Assembly (NCBI GenBank): GCA_038503035.1
Contig: JAVSML010024346.1
Location: 372,001-436,000, forward strand
DNA from: Crocodylus rhombifer
Taxonomy: Eukaryota; Chordata; Crocodylia; Crocodylidae
DNA: 64,000 nucleotides
Direction of reading: 5' to 3'
Position numbers and translations under genes: made by a program. This document shows positions 1 to 13,122 of the stretch, one piece after another (within the stretch, counting starts at the first letter, position 1; the number at the start of each line of letters is the position of its first letter). The notes under the pieces were generated by a model, which saw only the letters and a list, made by a program, of their open reading frames with translations, searched no databases and was not told where the DNA came from.

Positions 1-1702
1 ATTTCTAATAAATGCAAAAGTTCCCCACTAAAGGTTATCAACTGTGGCTCTTCTGTGATTCATGAGCCCTCAGCTCCATAACACCAAATCATTAGCGATG
101 AGAAGAAAGGGCTCTGGGAGGTCAGTCAGTCCTGTCGCCCCTCGTGACTGTATTCGATAGGCAGCGCTAATGAAAGATGGTAGAAATGGCAGGTAGAAAG
201 CAGAGATCGGATCAGCTGGCGGGGCTCTGCACCAAATCACCTCTCCTTCCTGAGAGCTCTCCATCACCGAAGTGACCTGGAGCATCACAGCTCTACAAGC
301 CAACACGTTTTCAGTTCCAGTGCAGGCCTGTATCAAAGCTTCATTTGTCATTTATCTTCCTTTAAAAACCAGTCTTACCATTTCTCATTAGGAAAACAGT
401 ACCTAACATCAGTGGCACTGCAGCAAAAAATAATTCATCCTTCAGTCGCTCTGGAAAATCTAAATTTTAAAAAAATCATTCACAGTTTGCTCGCATTCTC
501 AGGGACATGATATTGATGATGATGTTGATGATGACTATGATGTAGTCCTCATACCTTTTGTATAAGTAAAGTCTTCTCGAGTCTCCACTAAGACCCCAAT
601 GCAGAAAAAAACCTCCCTGCCCTAAATACGTGCTATGAGCTCAAGCAGGATAGATTTAAAGCATATACTTGACTGATTTCCTGAACTGGGACCCTATTGG
701 AGCACAGATCGCCAAGTCCTCTCACGCCCAGCACGATTCTTTTGATAACTCTTTTGGTCTCTGATGTACATTTAAGCTAATTTTTCACCCCCCAAAAAAA
801 CTCTAGGCAACTTAAGAACAGCAAAACTGGCAACATTTCCCAACGTGCACTAACTCTTCAAAAAGAGGAGGATATGAATTAAGAAAACAAGACAAACTAA
901 CAATTACAACATTACAAGTGAAACTCAGTGGAATGTATAATTACTTCAAAAAAATCCTTCTATGTTCAAGCAAACATGATCTGCTAAAGTATATTGCAGC
1001 AATTTCCATTAAACTCACTGAAAGCTCAGAAAAAGGAGTGACAATATTAATTATTCATGTGATCACTCCCAGGGGTTTCAAAAGACTGATTCATTTCTGC
1101 CCAAACGGTAACCATTTCTCCAACTCAATTAGATTTGCCTTCCATTTAATAAAGGATACCAGTTGATCATATTTAACAAATCAGTGTGTTGGGGATGCCA
1201 GGAGAACACCGCTGGAACAGACCCTTCAGTGTTTCATAAAAACGAGCAAAGAGAATTAAAAGCCAATGTGTGTCAAAAGATTAGCATGACAGCTTGCCAA
1301 AGTTCAATACGTTTTCCCACAATTTTCTGGAAAACCCTCTTGTGGCATTCATTAGGCTTTTCATTAGGTTAAAGAAAGACTAGAGATAATTTAACTTCTC
1401 AAGGTTTAGTGTCCATATCATGGCTGCATAAATGGGACAGAAATCATCATTATGGGTCTAGAAGGCCAGTGATACAAAACTTGTTGCCTAATCACCAGGA
1501 TTTGCAAGGAAATTCAGGGAAAGTTGCATAGTAGACAAGGTATTACAATAATCACTATGCTACTTACCTAAAAGCAGAATTACATGTCTCCATGTCAAAT
1601 AACTTGCACACAATGTTTATTAATATGTGACCATTATAGTGACTGAGACTCCTCACGTTCGGCCTATCCACGAAAATGAAGTCAAAAGGAAAAAAGGGGG
1701 TG
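1..1702. other. Unassigned intronic sequence
   Basis: No repeat family, exon or long inverted repeat recognised. There is a short imperfect GAT-triplet stretch at about 510-542. Short ORFs (up to 93 codons) have no recognisable domain. Confidence 0.6.
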
Positions 1703-2295
1703 CAGGCAACCCCCACTTAATGCTCTTAATTGGTTCCCAAAAAACTGGATGTTAAGCAGAATAGCATTAAGCAAAACCAGTTTTCCCATAAGAATTAATG
1801 TAAATAAATATAATTTGTTACCAGGGCACCCAGCAACAGTGACGTGAGCACCTGGTAGCTCAGGGCCAGCTTGGCTGGTGCTGTGCCGTTGCTGCCCGCT
1901 CAGGCCCGGGCCATGGAGGGAGTGCTGTTGGTCCCCTCCATGCTAGGTGGCGAGCAAGGGGGGTGGTCATGGCCATAGTCGCGGTCACTCTAGGTGGTGG
2001 GAGCGGGACACAGTGTCTGGGGCTCCCCCCGCATGCGTCCTACTGCGAGTCATAGCCCTGCCGCACCTGGCCTAAGTGCCAGGCGGGCAGCTATAAAGTG
2101 TGGGCAGGATAAATTGCACAACGAGGCTGCATGCCACTGATGCACTAGCATACGCTCCTTGCTGCCAGCTGCACTATCCCCGTGAGCATTGTAACAAAAC
2201 TCGCTGAGCGCTAAGTGGAATCAGGTATCAATGTAAAATCAAGGGTTATAACGAAATAGCACTACAGCAAAACAGCATTAAGTGAGGGTTGCCTG
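1703..2295. mobile_element. Non-autonomous Tigger/pogo-like DNA transposon (593 bp)
   Basis: The left end CAGGCAACCCCCACTTAATG and the right end, read on the opposite strand, CAGGCAACCCTCACTTAATG form terminal inverted repeats of about 20 bp with one mismatch. Inside, GGTTCCC followed by TTAAGC-type repeats and CCCATAAGAATTAATG resembles the terminal region of Tigger/pogo mariner-superfamily elements. A TA follows the right end; the left flank is TG, so the expected TA duplication is only half preserved. There is no transposase ORF; the GC-rich centre is filler. Confidence 0.75.
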
Positions 2296-4232
2296 TATAC
2301 AGAAATCTGGGAGACACGGGGCATGATCTGATGCCCCCATCAGACCACGGGAGGCATGGTCTGATGCCCCCCTCACTGGAGCTATTCACAGAACATGCGC
2401 TCTTAGCAGCGACAGCCAACCCTTCTGAAGCGCCTGTGCTGACTGGTGCAACATTAAAGACAAGGTCAGACATCATGGTGCATTGCTTTAGTCATTTACT
2501 TGGGATGTGATATGGAAACAGGCGTGATCTTCGCTTTCTTTTGATTTGTGCTTTGCTCCTTGTGATGCGTGTCATTTAATTAGGAAATGGAAGCACAAGC
2601 CTGCTCAGCTCCAAGGCAAAGTCATCACAAAGACATGACGATTTTGAGTCAAAATTCTGCAAGTGAGCTAGGAAATCAAAGTCTTCACCCCTTCATCTCA
2701 GCCCAGTGCAAACGCTGAGAGCCGAGCCGTAAAGCTCGCTTGCACAAGGACTACTTGCAGAAATGGTTTCCCAGTTCAGCAGAATGGCTGTACTGGGAAA
2801 TTAAAAAAAACAAAACCCTCCTCGGCTCTGACCAACAACATCCTACGTTCCTCACTTTCAGTTGCTATTCTCTCAGCCTGCAATTAAATCAAATGCTTAA
2901 GCAGCCCCAGCCTTTTATTTCTTTGCTAATAACAGATTCTAAGCAAACAAACACTAAACGTTATGAATGAGTCTTGTCCCCGCATACTCATGGTGTCATG
3001 AGAGCACTGGGATGAATGGGGTTGTTTCACATGAGATGACAGTACCATTCCTTTCCTGTTTCTATAGCGTGACTCACCACCATGAATTTGAGAAGATGTG
3101 GGAATCCATTGACAAAACTGCAGCAGCTGCAGCACTTTGGGCTCACTGGCCCTTTAAATTAAAAAAATAAATAAATGAAAATTCGGATCCCGAGGGCTGG
3201 TGGCAATGGGATGAATACCCTTATACATAGACACCAGTAAGGATTGAAAGGAAGATTTTGGTTCCACTTCACATGCAAATTGCCTTTCTGCAGAGACAAG
3301 GCCAGAGGTTGTCCAGGCTGCAGCTCCTTAGTTTCCCACTTGGCCAAGTACAGTCCCATTTTTATGCTCAGCTCAAGTCAAATCTTCCTTAGACTTGAGC
3401 ACTTATACATAACTGAACTATAAAATATGCAGCCATATATACAGTACCCAAGAAAAGTATTCAGACTCGGGGTCTGTTTATAGAAAAGGCATGTAACAAA
3501 GCAGCCCCCAAGCCACACGTCTTAGCAAGAAGCCTCCCTCAGCGGTTCCTTTCTGGGCATCAGTCCCAAGGACTCTGCATCCATGAAATGTCTGCGGAGA
3601 GGCACCTATTGATACCACCCACTCAGTGAAGCTGCTGGGAGTCAATGCAAGGTCAAATGGTAGAGATGTGCATTGCAAACATCCTTTCCATTCAGAATGA
3701 AGCACAGGATTTTTGAAGCTATGGGAATATATGCTGGTAGACATCTGGTACACGGATGGGAGGGAACCTCCTGGCTTCTTGGGTCCTGCACCATCTGAGT
3801 GCCCATCCTAGATTTCCCATAGGCAGCTCAGGAACCGAACCATTTCTAGGCCTAAACAGAGTCCAGCTGAGGTCACTCCTGCTGCAGACAGTCAAGAGGA
3901 GGCCCTTGCAAATTGTTTCTGTTTTGATGCCCAGAAGGACATACAAGGGCTGCCTCAGTGCTCCTCGCTTTCCTTGGTTCCTGACAGATGCAGGTAAGTC
4001 TACAGAAACATGGAAAGAATTGGGCATCCACAAAGTCTCTGGATTATCCCGGAGAACGCCCAAAGCAATCCGTCACCTCTCCTGACTGTGGATGCAAGCA
4101 ACAGAGTCTGCCCCTCAGGGTGGAAAGACGACCGACTTTCTTACTACCCGTATTGTGCCATGGCTTCCTGGAACCGAGCAACTCCATACCACATGTTATG
4201 CAAGCACCTGAGTAAAAGACCCCAATCCCAGG
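2296..4232. other. Unassigned intronic sequence
   Basis: No gene or repeat family recognised. A 19-bp unit (GGCATGATCTGATGCCCCC-like) occurs twice, at about 2320-2338 and 2353-2371, with ATCAGACC between forming local inverted complementarity. ORFs of 60-118 codons on both strands at 3478-4255 overlap one another and lack recognisable motifs. Confidence 0.5.
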
Positions 4233-5086
4233 CTAGGGGCAGACATTGCACATAAACCAGTTTAAGTGATCAGAAACGGGCTTAAACCTGTAACAGAACC
4301 GATGTTCAGCACACATAAGCCAGTTTAAAAATAGCTGAAACCGGTTTGAGACAGACCTGGTTGGATGTAGTATCAGACTTAACTGATTTGGGTAAAACTG
4401 GTTTATGCAATGTCTGTCCCAGACCCCTTGCTGCTTTAAGTTAAACCAGACTCCCCCAGCATCCTGGCATGCTCTGTGGGCTGGACAGGGCTCTCTGCTC
4501 CACAGCAGGGCTGGCCCCTCCCCTCTGCTCCCTGGCTGCAGCGCCGGCAGAGACTGCAGGTGTCTGTCTGCCTTCCCCTCCCTCCCCACTCCCCGCTAAG
4601 CAGGGATCCCCGTCTCCTCTGCCTTACACAGACGCGTAGCATTAGCTAGCAGACCATTAGCTAGCTGGCTACGGTCCGTGCTGTGGCAGACAGGACTAAG
4701 GCAGAATCAGCAGGTAGTTGGTAATGTCTGTCTGTTGTTTTCTTAATGGGCTGATAAACACTGAGTTAGGGGTGATAAACTCTATGTTACCAACACCTTG
4801 CTGGTTTGGTCAGGAGCAGGGTGGGGAACCCCCCCCCTAATCAGAAGTCCTGCTGGAGTCTGGCCACTTCCCCCCTCAGGTGAGCACTGATGAAGGGAAG
4901 GGAGGGCTACTCTTGTGCCCCCCCCCCCCCAGCTTCTACCTTGAGCCACTGCAGGCATGTATCTTCATTTTTTCAGTCCTTAGGGGATATCTGTGCAATT
5001 AAAAACTGGTTTAGCCTAGCCAGGTTAGACTAACCTGCAAAGATTGAATCAATTCAGGCTCAGGCTTTTTGAATGTCGGTCCCTAG
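4233..5086 (-). mobile_element. AAACCAGTTTAA-rich non-autonomous element, copy 1
   Basis: The ends TAGGGGCAGACATT and, inverted, CTAGGGACCGACATT form short terminal inverted repeats. The interior has many AAACCAGTTTAA/AAACTGGTTTA motifs, a shared CCCCCAGCATCC block and GC-rich filler. It is the reverse orientation of the two copies at 36.3-37.1 and 38.35-39.05 kb, with which it shares the first ~60 bases (CAAAAAGCCTGAG...GATTCA...TTTGCAGGTTAG) and the last ~190. No coding potential. The family is unassigned; a hAT-like or other TIR transposon is likely. No clear target duplication is visible. A C run near 4917-4930 lies inside. Confidence 0.8.
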
Positions 5087-6984
5087 CCCCAAAAAGCTCA
5101 GGATCCATGGATGCAACATAAAGCAACTGGGCTTCCCTTTGAGTCTCCAGCTGGCAGCCACACAGCTTCATTTAACAGTAACACCTTCTAGAGGAGCTCA
5201 GGGTCCTGAGGAATTGTCACCCTGGAGTAACAGCCCCAGGCTTCCTTCATCCACTAGATCTACAGGGACAAAGATGGAGAGCAAAACTCCATGCATGCAG
5301 TCCCCCAGCTCCTCCCTTCCCTAGTAAAGTGGTCACAACCTGTATTTGCTTACTGAGATGCCCTGGGGAAGGGGAGCCATCCATCATGTGTCCAAAGGAG
5401 GCCCTGCCTGCTCCAGGGTTCCTTGGTCAATGGCACTTAGAGAGCAGGAAAATGTCATGATAGAAGCTGAGAGGAAGATGAAGATGTTCTTCCTTCCACC
5501 TCCCCTCACCTGAGTATGGTCTTGCTTTAGGCGTCTGCTTCAGTCCTGGTCCCCACCCTGTGTGCCACTGTTCACCCAGACTGAAGACTCCTTGCAGAGT
5601 GTGGCTGGTATGGGACAGCTTGCTGGCAGGCCCTGCAGGATGAGGCACGGCTGCAGTCGGTTTCCCACCCAAGGGATGCCCACTTCACAAGCAGCAGCAA
5701 CTGTCACAGGCCCATTTCCAAACAGTGCTGTGGGCATACCTTCACAGACCCAGAGCAACAGGAGAGCTCAGTCTGGAGTTGGGAAGATTTTTGAACTTCT
5801 GTGCACACAACCTATGACAGAGGGGGTGGAGGGGAAATCACAAACTGCAGAAATAGATAGAAGGAAGCCTGATCGATGGCACAGGAGCAAGAAGAAGGAT
5901 GTCCTGGGTGACAAAGCAGATCAGATGCATCTGCTGAATATTGTGGATTTCCCTTTTAAACTGGAAACACAAATAGTTTTTACATGACACAATACACAAG
6001 GCTTCTGCACTGCTTCTCAGCCAGGGGGAACAAATGCTCCAGGGTGCTGACTAGGCAGAAGCCGTCGACATTACTTAATTTAATACTGCCAGCTTGATTT
6101 TTACATGTGTGGTCGGAGTTGAGAGAGAACTACAATTCCAAGGTCACAGCAGCCATGACTAATTGTTAAACATTACACTCCACTGGCTGGCGAGAGGAGT
6201 AACAGCATGAAAGAAGCTGCTAGCTTGAAGGCCTTAGTTTCTCTATTTGAGAGCCTGCACAGCTGAAATCTAGGCTTATTCTAATGGGGCTTCCTAACCA
6301 TACCTATTATGCTCAAAGTCCCAAACCTCCTGGGCAGGTCCCTGGCACTCCTATTATGGTGATTGGGAGTATGCAAGATAGATTGCTCTGATGTTGCTGC
6401 AGCAGGGAAAACAATTAGTTAAAAGGCATATGTTCTGCAGTGGTGTAACGACCTTTTCTACGGGCAGCAGGTCTAGCAGCAACCACTAATTCAGTCTTGC
6501 CAACTCCAAGCATTCAAAATGAGACCGATTTTTAAAAAAAAAAAGTTTTTTTAAAGATATTAAATTAGGTTTATTTAAGTTTTCTCTTCTGATTTTTGAG
6601 CCTTTAGGGAACATGCACTCAGGCTGTTGGGCTTTTCTACCCAAACATAAACCCTAGCAATTATTTTCTTTTTTTAAAGAAAGCTGAAAGGCCCATAGAA
6701 TAACATGACTCCAGGAACCAGTGCTTAAACTAAAGCACCAAATAGCACAACACTCTCAATATGCTGTAAGAGTCGGGAACTGAGTAAGGATAAACTTCTT
6801 CAAAGAGAAAACTGAAAAGGAAAAGAGAGTGAAAGAGATTAAGCAAGAAAGAAAGAGAGCTAGAAGGCCAGCAAAAAAAAAGAGTGGGGTTTTTTGCTCA
6901 TCCTCAAAATTGCTCAGCATCTCTGAAAAATTTCAGCTGGAAAAAAATTGTGGGGCTAGATTCAAAGCACTAATGGACATGGCA
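5087..6984. other. Unassigned intronic sequence
   Basis: No exon or repeat recognised. The 141-codon ORF at 5562-5987 has no domain, splice framing or compositional support. A/T runs occur at 6530-6555 and a purine-rich stretch at 6810-6890. Confidence 0.5.
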
Positions 6985-7125
6985 GGTGTCTCTCTCCTAC
7001 GTATGATCTCAAGGCTTAGAGCACTCACCTGGGAGATGGGAAACACAAATTTAAACACACTCAGCCTGGTTAAGGACATGAAGTTGGATCAAAGTCTCCC
7101 ACCTCTCAAGAAGATATCCTAGCCA
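6985..7125 (+). repeat. Degenerate tRNA-derived SINE-like sequence
   Basis: The segment GGCTTAGAGCACTCACCTGGGAGATGGG resembles the A-box half of tRNA-derived SINEs, and AAATTTAAAC some 15 bases later could be a decayed B box. The similarity is partial and the family unknown. Confidence 0.4.
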
Positions 7126-10100
7126 CCTTACTATAAGGTATCCCAAAATGTGTCTCCATCCTTCCAGTCGCTACTCTTCTACCATGTGTTAAATTCAGGC
7201 AGGGTCACTGAGCCAGAGAATTAGGATGTGGAACAATGTGCACGTATTAGTACTAAGTGTAATGGGATTAATAGGATGGTTTGATGGCACCCTGAACACC
7301 CTTCAGCCCTGTGGTTGAGGAGCTGTCCTGGGAAGGAGGAGATGAAAGGTAAAATCCTCCAAGCAGTGGAGGAACCTGAATCTGATTCTCCCATAAAGCT
7401 TGCGTGAGTGGCTCAAACCCTGGATGAAAAGGAGAGACCCATGCCCTCAGGTTTGTTATTTTGGCCTTTTGTTTTCTCTGCTTTTTCTTGCAAGTGGCCT
7501 GCGCTGTGACTATCCCTGGGTGAATGAAACCAATGTAAGGGGGGACAGTTACTTTGATGTATAAACACAGAATAAATAAAAATAAAATCCAAACTCTTCT
7601 TTGGACCAAACAGAATTGTTTCTTTCTCAGTTCTCTTGCTGGGAAAGCAACAGGTTAGGATAGATGGCCACCAGTGTAAAAGGAAGTTGCCGAACTCAGG
7701 CTGAAAAATACAGGTCAGATTTATCCTGGGTCTGACTATCCCGGGCTCTGACTCCCATCAAACCAGGCGAGAGACAGTCAAGTGTTATCTTGGTACTTCA
7801 TAGGTAAAGTGGGACAACGGGCTTGCATGCTGGTAGGATCCCAGAATAAAAGGTTTTGTCCCAGCATCTATTTTCAGCCAAAGAGAGAGGATTTTTAGGG
7901 GGTGATGGAAGAATGAGTGAGGACCAGAAAGGAAAATGATGCGGTGAAAATGGTGCAGCACAAGCCTAAAAATGAGGCACAGACTTTGCAGAAAGAGCCA
8001 GCAAAGGCCGCGGCAGCCCACGTGGTCAGCTTGAGGTAGTGCTTGAAGACCGACAAAGAGCAACTGATTTTCTAAACCCCTATGGGTGGGAGTCTTGCAA
8101 AAGCTGTGGGATACCTACACAAGTCCTTTATTTCTGCCCATTTGTACTGCAAAATGTCTAGCATAATTAGGCACTTTTTACAGCATTTAGAAACAGTCAA
8201 ACAAAAATAACCCTTCCCTTGATCGCACTGGCAATCTCCCGCTGCCGCAGGGCCCTACAATGCAACAAACCTTCTCATCATCCGATTCATAACATGCAAG
8301 TACCAAATATTAAAAGCCAGGCAAACTGAGCAGTATAGACTACCTGTACAACAGATAGGTTTTATTGCACAAACACGCACCTTCCCCGCCCCCCCCCCCG
8401 TTTCTTCTCAAAAATCTACAAAAGACTGGGTCCAAATCTCTTCCCTTCATGCTTTGGCAACACCTCGTGGAATATTTTAAATACACGAAGCTTGGTGGTT
8501 CGGTTGTAATGCATAATTACACATTAAAAGACACATTTTGCTTCATCCTTTTCTTGACAAAATCCTGGCTCCCAGAGATTTCTGGTGAAACCATAGTCCA
8601 ATTGTTGTTTTTTTAAACTAAATATTTAATAAAATAGGCCTAAGAGGTCATGTAAATACATAAGGGGAGAAGGAATTACACTGCAAGATTAAAAGATAAT
8701 AAGGCTGTCGGTCTGTCTACTTGGATATCGCATTGGAGGTTTCTGAGCTACTGAATAATAAAGCTTAAGCAGAGCACTGGCTGCGTAGCTAAAATGCGGC
8801 CTCTGTTGTGACGATTGCAGGGTAGATGCTTATACAGGTACTGCAGAAAGACGGACCATACATTGTCACTTTAACAAAACCAGATAAACTGGAATATAGG
8901 TTATAGGTGCTAATCAAAAGCATTTGCTTTGAAATACTCAAAGACATGCAAACAATATGCCCTGATCTCACCACAAAACATCCAACCGTGTCTTTATTCC
9001 ACTCAGGACTAGCCTGCTGAAGACCTCTCAGTTTTACAGTCACATGCTCCTACGCTACAGTGGTAGCAATCACTTCTAATTACAGAGTACCTGCTAGGAA
9101 GAGGGAAGCGGACACAAAGAAATGCCATTTAACAACCTCTCTCCGTAAAAGGCTTATTGCACCTCTGTACCACTCTCGTCTGTTGTTGCATTTTCATTTA
9201 ATCCTATCGCTCCCCGTCTTCTTACAGTACCCTGCCACTTATTGCATACGCTGGCTACCCCAGCTGAAATCTTGTACCTGGGATTTCTAGCCTCCTCCTC
9301 TTCTGATGTTCACATTGTGTCACTCAGCATGACCAGCACAGCCTTCAGTCCTTTGTGAAATTATGTCTCGTCTGCTGCTTCCGTCCCTCTGCTCCGAACA
9401 CTTCTGAATCTCTAACGAGAATTAATTTGATGGGTCCAATCCTGCGGTCCTCACTACGGGAAAACTCCCACCAATTCCCAAGGGAAGCACTCACTGCTTG
9501 CAAAAGAAGCCCGTGGGCACTAACTCTCCCTGCCCACCCTTGCTGGGAGCCTCTTCCTGAGGAGTATGGGGCCAAATCGTGATAGAAATCCCACTTTTTT
9601 AAATATCAAATAAATTAGATGGATCCAAAACTATGCAAGAAAAGGGCCTGAAAATGAAAAGCTCAGATAGGGAATAATAGCTAGTACATACAGAGAGTGT
9701 TAGATAGTGCTTTAGGCAGTCTGTGTACAGTAGCAGTCATTGTATTTTCCTTCTCCCCTACTGGAGTAATCATTTCAAATAACTGCACCAAGCTAGTTAT
9801 CTTATCACGCCAGAATCTCTGCACAAGATTAGTCTGACAGCCCGCATGTCTCATTCCACTTGGAAGGCCTTGAGCTTCACCCATATGACTGATTTCCCCC
9901 TGAAAGGCCATCATATATTGCATTCAAATAGAAGGGGATCTATACGTTTCATTTGCCTGACAACAGACACAAGATCTGCAAGCCCATTTTAGATCAAATG
10001 CAAGTACAGCCTCCGCAGCAAGCCTGGGAAATGAAACGGTCAAGGCTTAAAAAAAAAAAGGCAGCAGACACTTAAAAAGCAGCACACAAATGTGTTTTCC

Positions 10101-10334
10101 CCAAAATGAAATACGCAGTGTGAACAGGCAGTCAAAGTGCCACAGTGGGCTTTTATACAAAAAACAAAGCAAAAACATAGTCTCCTATTGAGAAGGTGCC
10201 TATCAACAGCTGTCCCTTTCTCTAATCCTCTGCACAGCTGTGGATATTAAGGCCCTATCCAGCAATGCACCTCAATACTGAAATCAGCAGGACTACTCGT
10301 ATGCTTCAAGTTAAGCATGTACTCGAGAGCTTTG
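7126..10334. other. Unassigned intronic sequence
   Basis: About 3.2 kb without recognised repeat or gene. A C12-class run lies at about 8385-8400. ORFs of up to 113 codons on either strand show no recognisable protein. Composition is mixed, and some AT-rich parts (8140-8760) could be conserved noncoding sequence, which I cannot test here. Confidence 0.5.
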
Positions 10335-10525
10335 TCGAACTAGGAGTCAAGACCTATGGGTTCTTATCCTGGCCCCGACACTGACCTGTAAAATGGGCTT
10401 AGGCAAACCACAACCCCCCTTTCTCAAGTTGCACCAGCTATAAAGCTAAAATAACCCTTATCTCCCTGCCTCACAGGGCCGCTGTGAGGATTAGTAGTTG
10501 CAAAGCACTATACATTATTTTTACA
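10335..10525 (+). repeat. MIR/CORE-type SINE
   Basis: The order of blocks follows MIR: 'gggttcttatcctggcccc', 'ctgacctgtaaaatggg', then 'tgcctcacagggccgctgtgaggatta' and 'gcaaagcactata'. The internal order around 10400 is disturbed. MIR-like SINEs are ancient in amniotes, so this is an old insertion. Confidence 0.8.
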
Positions 10526-11908
10526 AACCTGAGGGCTCATCGAATAAACAAGTATTGCATAACTTGTTGTACAGCCTCTCTCCGGGAGAAAAAGGCGGCA
10601 AAATAGCGGGGGGAAGTTGAACAGAGGGCTCTGGAATTTGTATAGGAAGTGTTATGTAAAACAAACGAGTCCGGGGGCAAATAAACTCTAGAACAACTCC
10701 CTAAGGAGAATACTTAGTAACAAGAAGATAGATGAACACAAGCGCTGTGCTACACAAACACAGCCTGGCTTGTAGAAGTGTGCAAGCCATCATTTTACTC
10801 AAAAACGGGCAAAAGTGCATCAGTATAAACATTTTATTGCAAATGTACACCCATGTCAGGCCCACATGCAAGTGTCTTCTGTGCAAGAAGAAAGCAAAAT
10901 CTTAAAACTGTCAGCAAAAGGAAGCGGGCAAGTTGGAGGAGAAATCTCAGCATAAAAAGTGGAACTGCCCCTTAGTATGTAAGGCAGGAGCATAGTTAAA
11001 ATATGGCTACAGTGAAGAGGACTGAAGAAAAGCTGTTTGTTAATAAACCAGAGTGGAGAAAAAGGACAACATTATTAAGTCATCGATGATAAATCAGCCA
11101 ATAACCCCCAGGCCTAACCAGACCGTGCTGACGTTCTTTGGAGTGTACTAATGATGCTCATTTCTGTGGCCCCAGCATACTCAACCTTTCCAGGGCTGGA
11201 AAACATGAGACAAGATGTCCAGACCAGCTAGCACGTGCTTCGTGCAGCATCTCAAAGCAGTTTGAGACGCTGCAAGAGGCACACCAGGAACGAAAAATGT
11301 TCCCCGCACTGCATATTTGCAGTGTGTGCTCTAAATTTGATACCTGGGAATCCAGGTACAAAAAACCCCAAAAACCCAAAAAACAAAAAAAAACAGTAAA
11401 AAAAAGCAGCACAGTGCACAGTCTCGTAGTGTGCCCTTAAGCAACTGGAGGCTGGGTCCTCCAGAGAGGTGCTTTGGCAGCTGGCTATAGCATCTCTCTG
11501 GCTGCCCCTTGCCCTGGTGCTCCAGCACACTGCACCAGCACGCTGCAAACAGGAGCAGGGCAAGGCTGCAGCAGTGACCCAGACCTAAGTGCAGTCCCAG
11601 GTTAGTGGGACCTGGAGGCAGGGAGACTGCAAAGGCTGGAGGTGCCAGACTGTTGCAGTGGGTACAGGGTGCAGGTGCCACTCCAGGTTAGCGCTGCTTC
11701 AGCAGTCCAGCTGGCACGCAGGGTAGTGTCCCCAGATACCAACTGCCTGGGCCTCAGAAGCTCCTGAGGACAAGTAGCCCTGAGCTACTGGCCAGGGCAG
11801 GTTTTCATACCGCTGGGGCTAGCACAGGTCCCACCCTCTAGCTCCCCCTGGCTAAAGATCCGAGATGAGCCAGGCAGGGTCAGTTTTCTCCAAGTGGCAC
11901 AATTTGCC
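10526..11908. other. Unassigned intronic sequence with A-rich run
   Basis: No gene. An A-rich low-complexity run lies at about 11359-11408. From 11440 to 11900 the sequence is GC-rich with short inverted and direct similarities (CCTTGCCCTG near 11505 against CAGGGCAAGG near 11557; CCAGGTTAG near 11597 and 11684), suggesting an unrecognised repeat. The overlapping minus-strand ORFs there are not supported. Confidence 0.45.
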
Positions 11909-12024
11909 CTGCACCTAAGTGCACATTCAGGCACATGCGCTGAGGCAGAAATTTCCGGCACAAGCTTGTGCCGCTGCTGTCTGAGCTGCTAGCAGCACAT
12001 GTGCCTGAATGTGTGGATACACCC
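11909..12024. repeat. Short MITE-like element with nested palindromes
   Basis: A perfect 16-bp inverted repeat, CACATTCAGGCACATG at 11922-11937 and its complement at 11998-12013, encloses a perfect 16-bp palindrome GGCACAAGCTTGTGCC at 11957-11972. This is typical of small inverted-repeat elements. Element ends are estimated. Confidence 0.6.
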
Positions 12025-12825
12025 TGTGAGTCCAATCTCAATCTTTCACATCAGGTCTTGCAACAAAGTTAACGAGCCAAGTAAGGTTAAGGTCAAAGTC
12101 ACTGGTGACTAACATAGGATGCAAGTAAACACGACACCAAGGTGTAAGTATGACCTATGGGTGTATAGTGACAATGATAGCTGGAATAGACTGCACCGCT
12201 TCTGTGCTGTGTTGAAAGAAATCGAGACGACAAAGTTGGGTTGAAACTCACTGAAACCAATGGATGTAATTGTTACTTTTCATTTAAGAAACCTGTAAGA
12301 AGCCATCAGGCTCCCTTATGGAGCACATTAGGTGAAACAATAGGGGCCTCCAACCATGCACAGACACACATCCCTGACCAAAACACAGACACATGCAAGA
12401 CTCCTCAATAATTTGAGCTATGTGGGCAGGGCATCTTCACTGGGTATTGTTTTAATGAGGTATGGGTATAGGAGTACATGAGAAAAAGAAACACACCACA
12501 AATGGAGTACAATTAAGCCCCAGGCACCAAAAACACTGGCAGAATACCCTTGAGAAGAACGTGAGAGCGCGAGCTTTGGGGTTCAGCATCGGCTGACACA
12601 GCCTCGGAAGAGTCAGCAAGGAAACTGTCCCTTGCTGTGTTCAAGGAAACAGGACTTAATCTGTTTATAATTTTCCTATGTATTTTTAAATATGTTGGAT
12701 CTCAGTCATTCTGTCCTTCTCCAAACTGAAACCACCTGAAAGACCTTGAATTTTAGCTTACTGCTCAGTCAAAAAAAGGAGGAAAAGCATTACCTAGCAA
12801 CTGAGTGAAGATCTAATTCTTGGGA
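12025..12825. other. Unassigned intronic sequence
   Basis: No repeat family, exon or structured element recognised. Confidence 0.5.
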
Positions 12826-13122
12826 CTATATTCTGTTGCATACAATACAAACCTTTTTTCAATCAAAAACCAGCTGCTGCAACTTGGGGTGCATATTATA
12901 AGTGAGGAAATATGGTAACCGCTTCTGGTGCTTAAGCTTCTGCCTGGCAAAATTAAATGCAACTCTGCATACAATCCACAGAGAACAGGACAATAAGCAG
13001 GCTCCGCTCCCCGGCTGCGGCTACTCAGTTACTATCTACAAGGTCATCTTTTTTTGTTCTGCCTTTTGAAAATACACCGGGTGTCTTATTCCAAGCCGTG
13101 TTGTATGCAAGACAACACTGTA
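12826..13122. mobile_element. MITE, CATATTTTCTC-family copy 1 (297 bp)
   Basis: This is homologous over its length to 26274-26562: both have a 'gcatacaatac' left end, a 'gaacaggacaataagcaggct'-like core, 'ttctgccttttgaaaa', 'ttattccaag' and a right end 'gtgttgtatgcaagacaac'. The ends form diverged terminal inverted repeats. It is non-coding; the ORFs crossing it are incidental. The superfamily is not assigned. Confidence 0.75.

Noticed and set aside
5562..5987. 141-codon ORF considered as a small gene
   Set aside because: No domain, no splice or polyadenylation context, overlaps ORFs on the other strand.
6985..7125. A functional tRNA gene
   Set aside because: Only fragments of A and B boxes, no cloverleaf; at most a decayed SINE.
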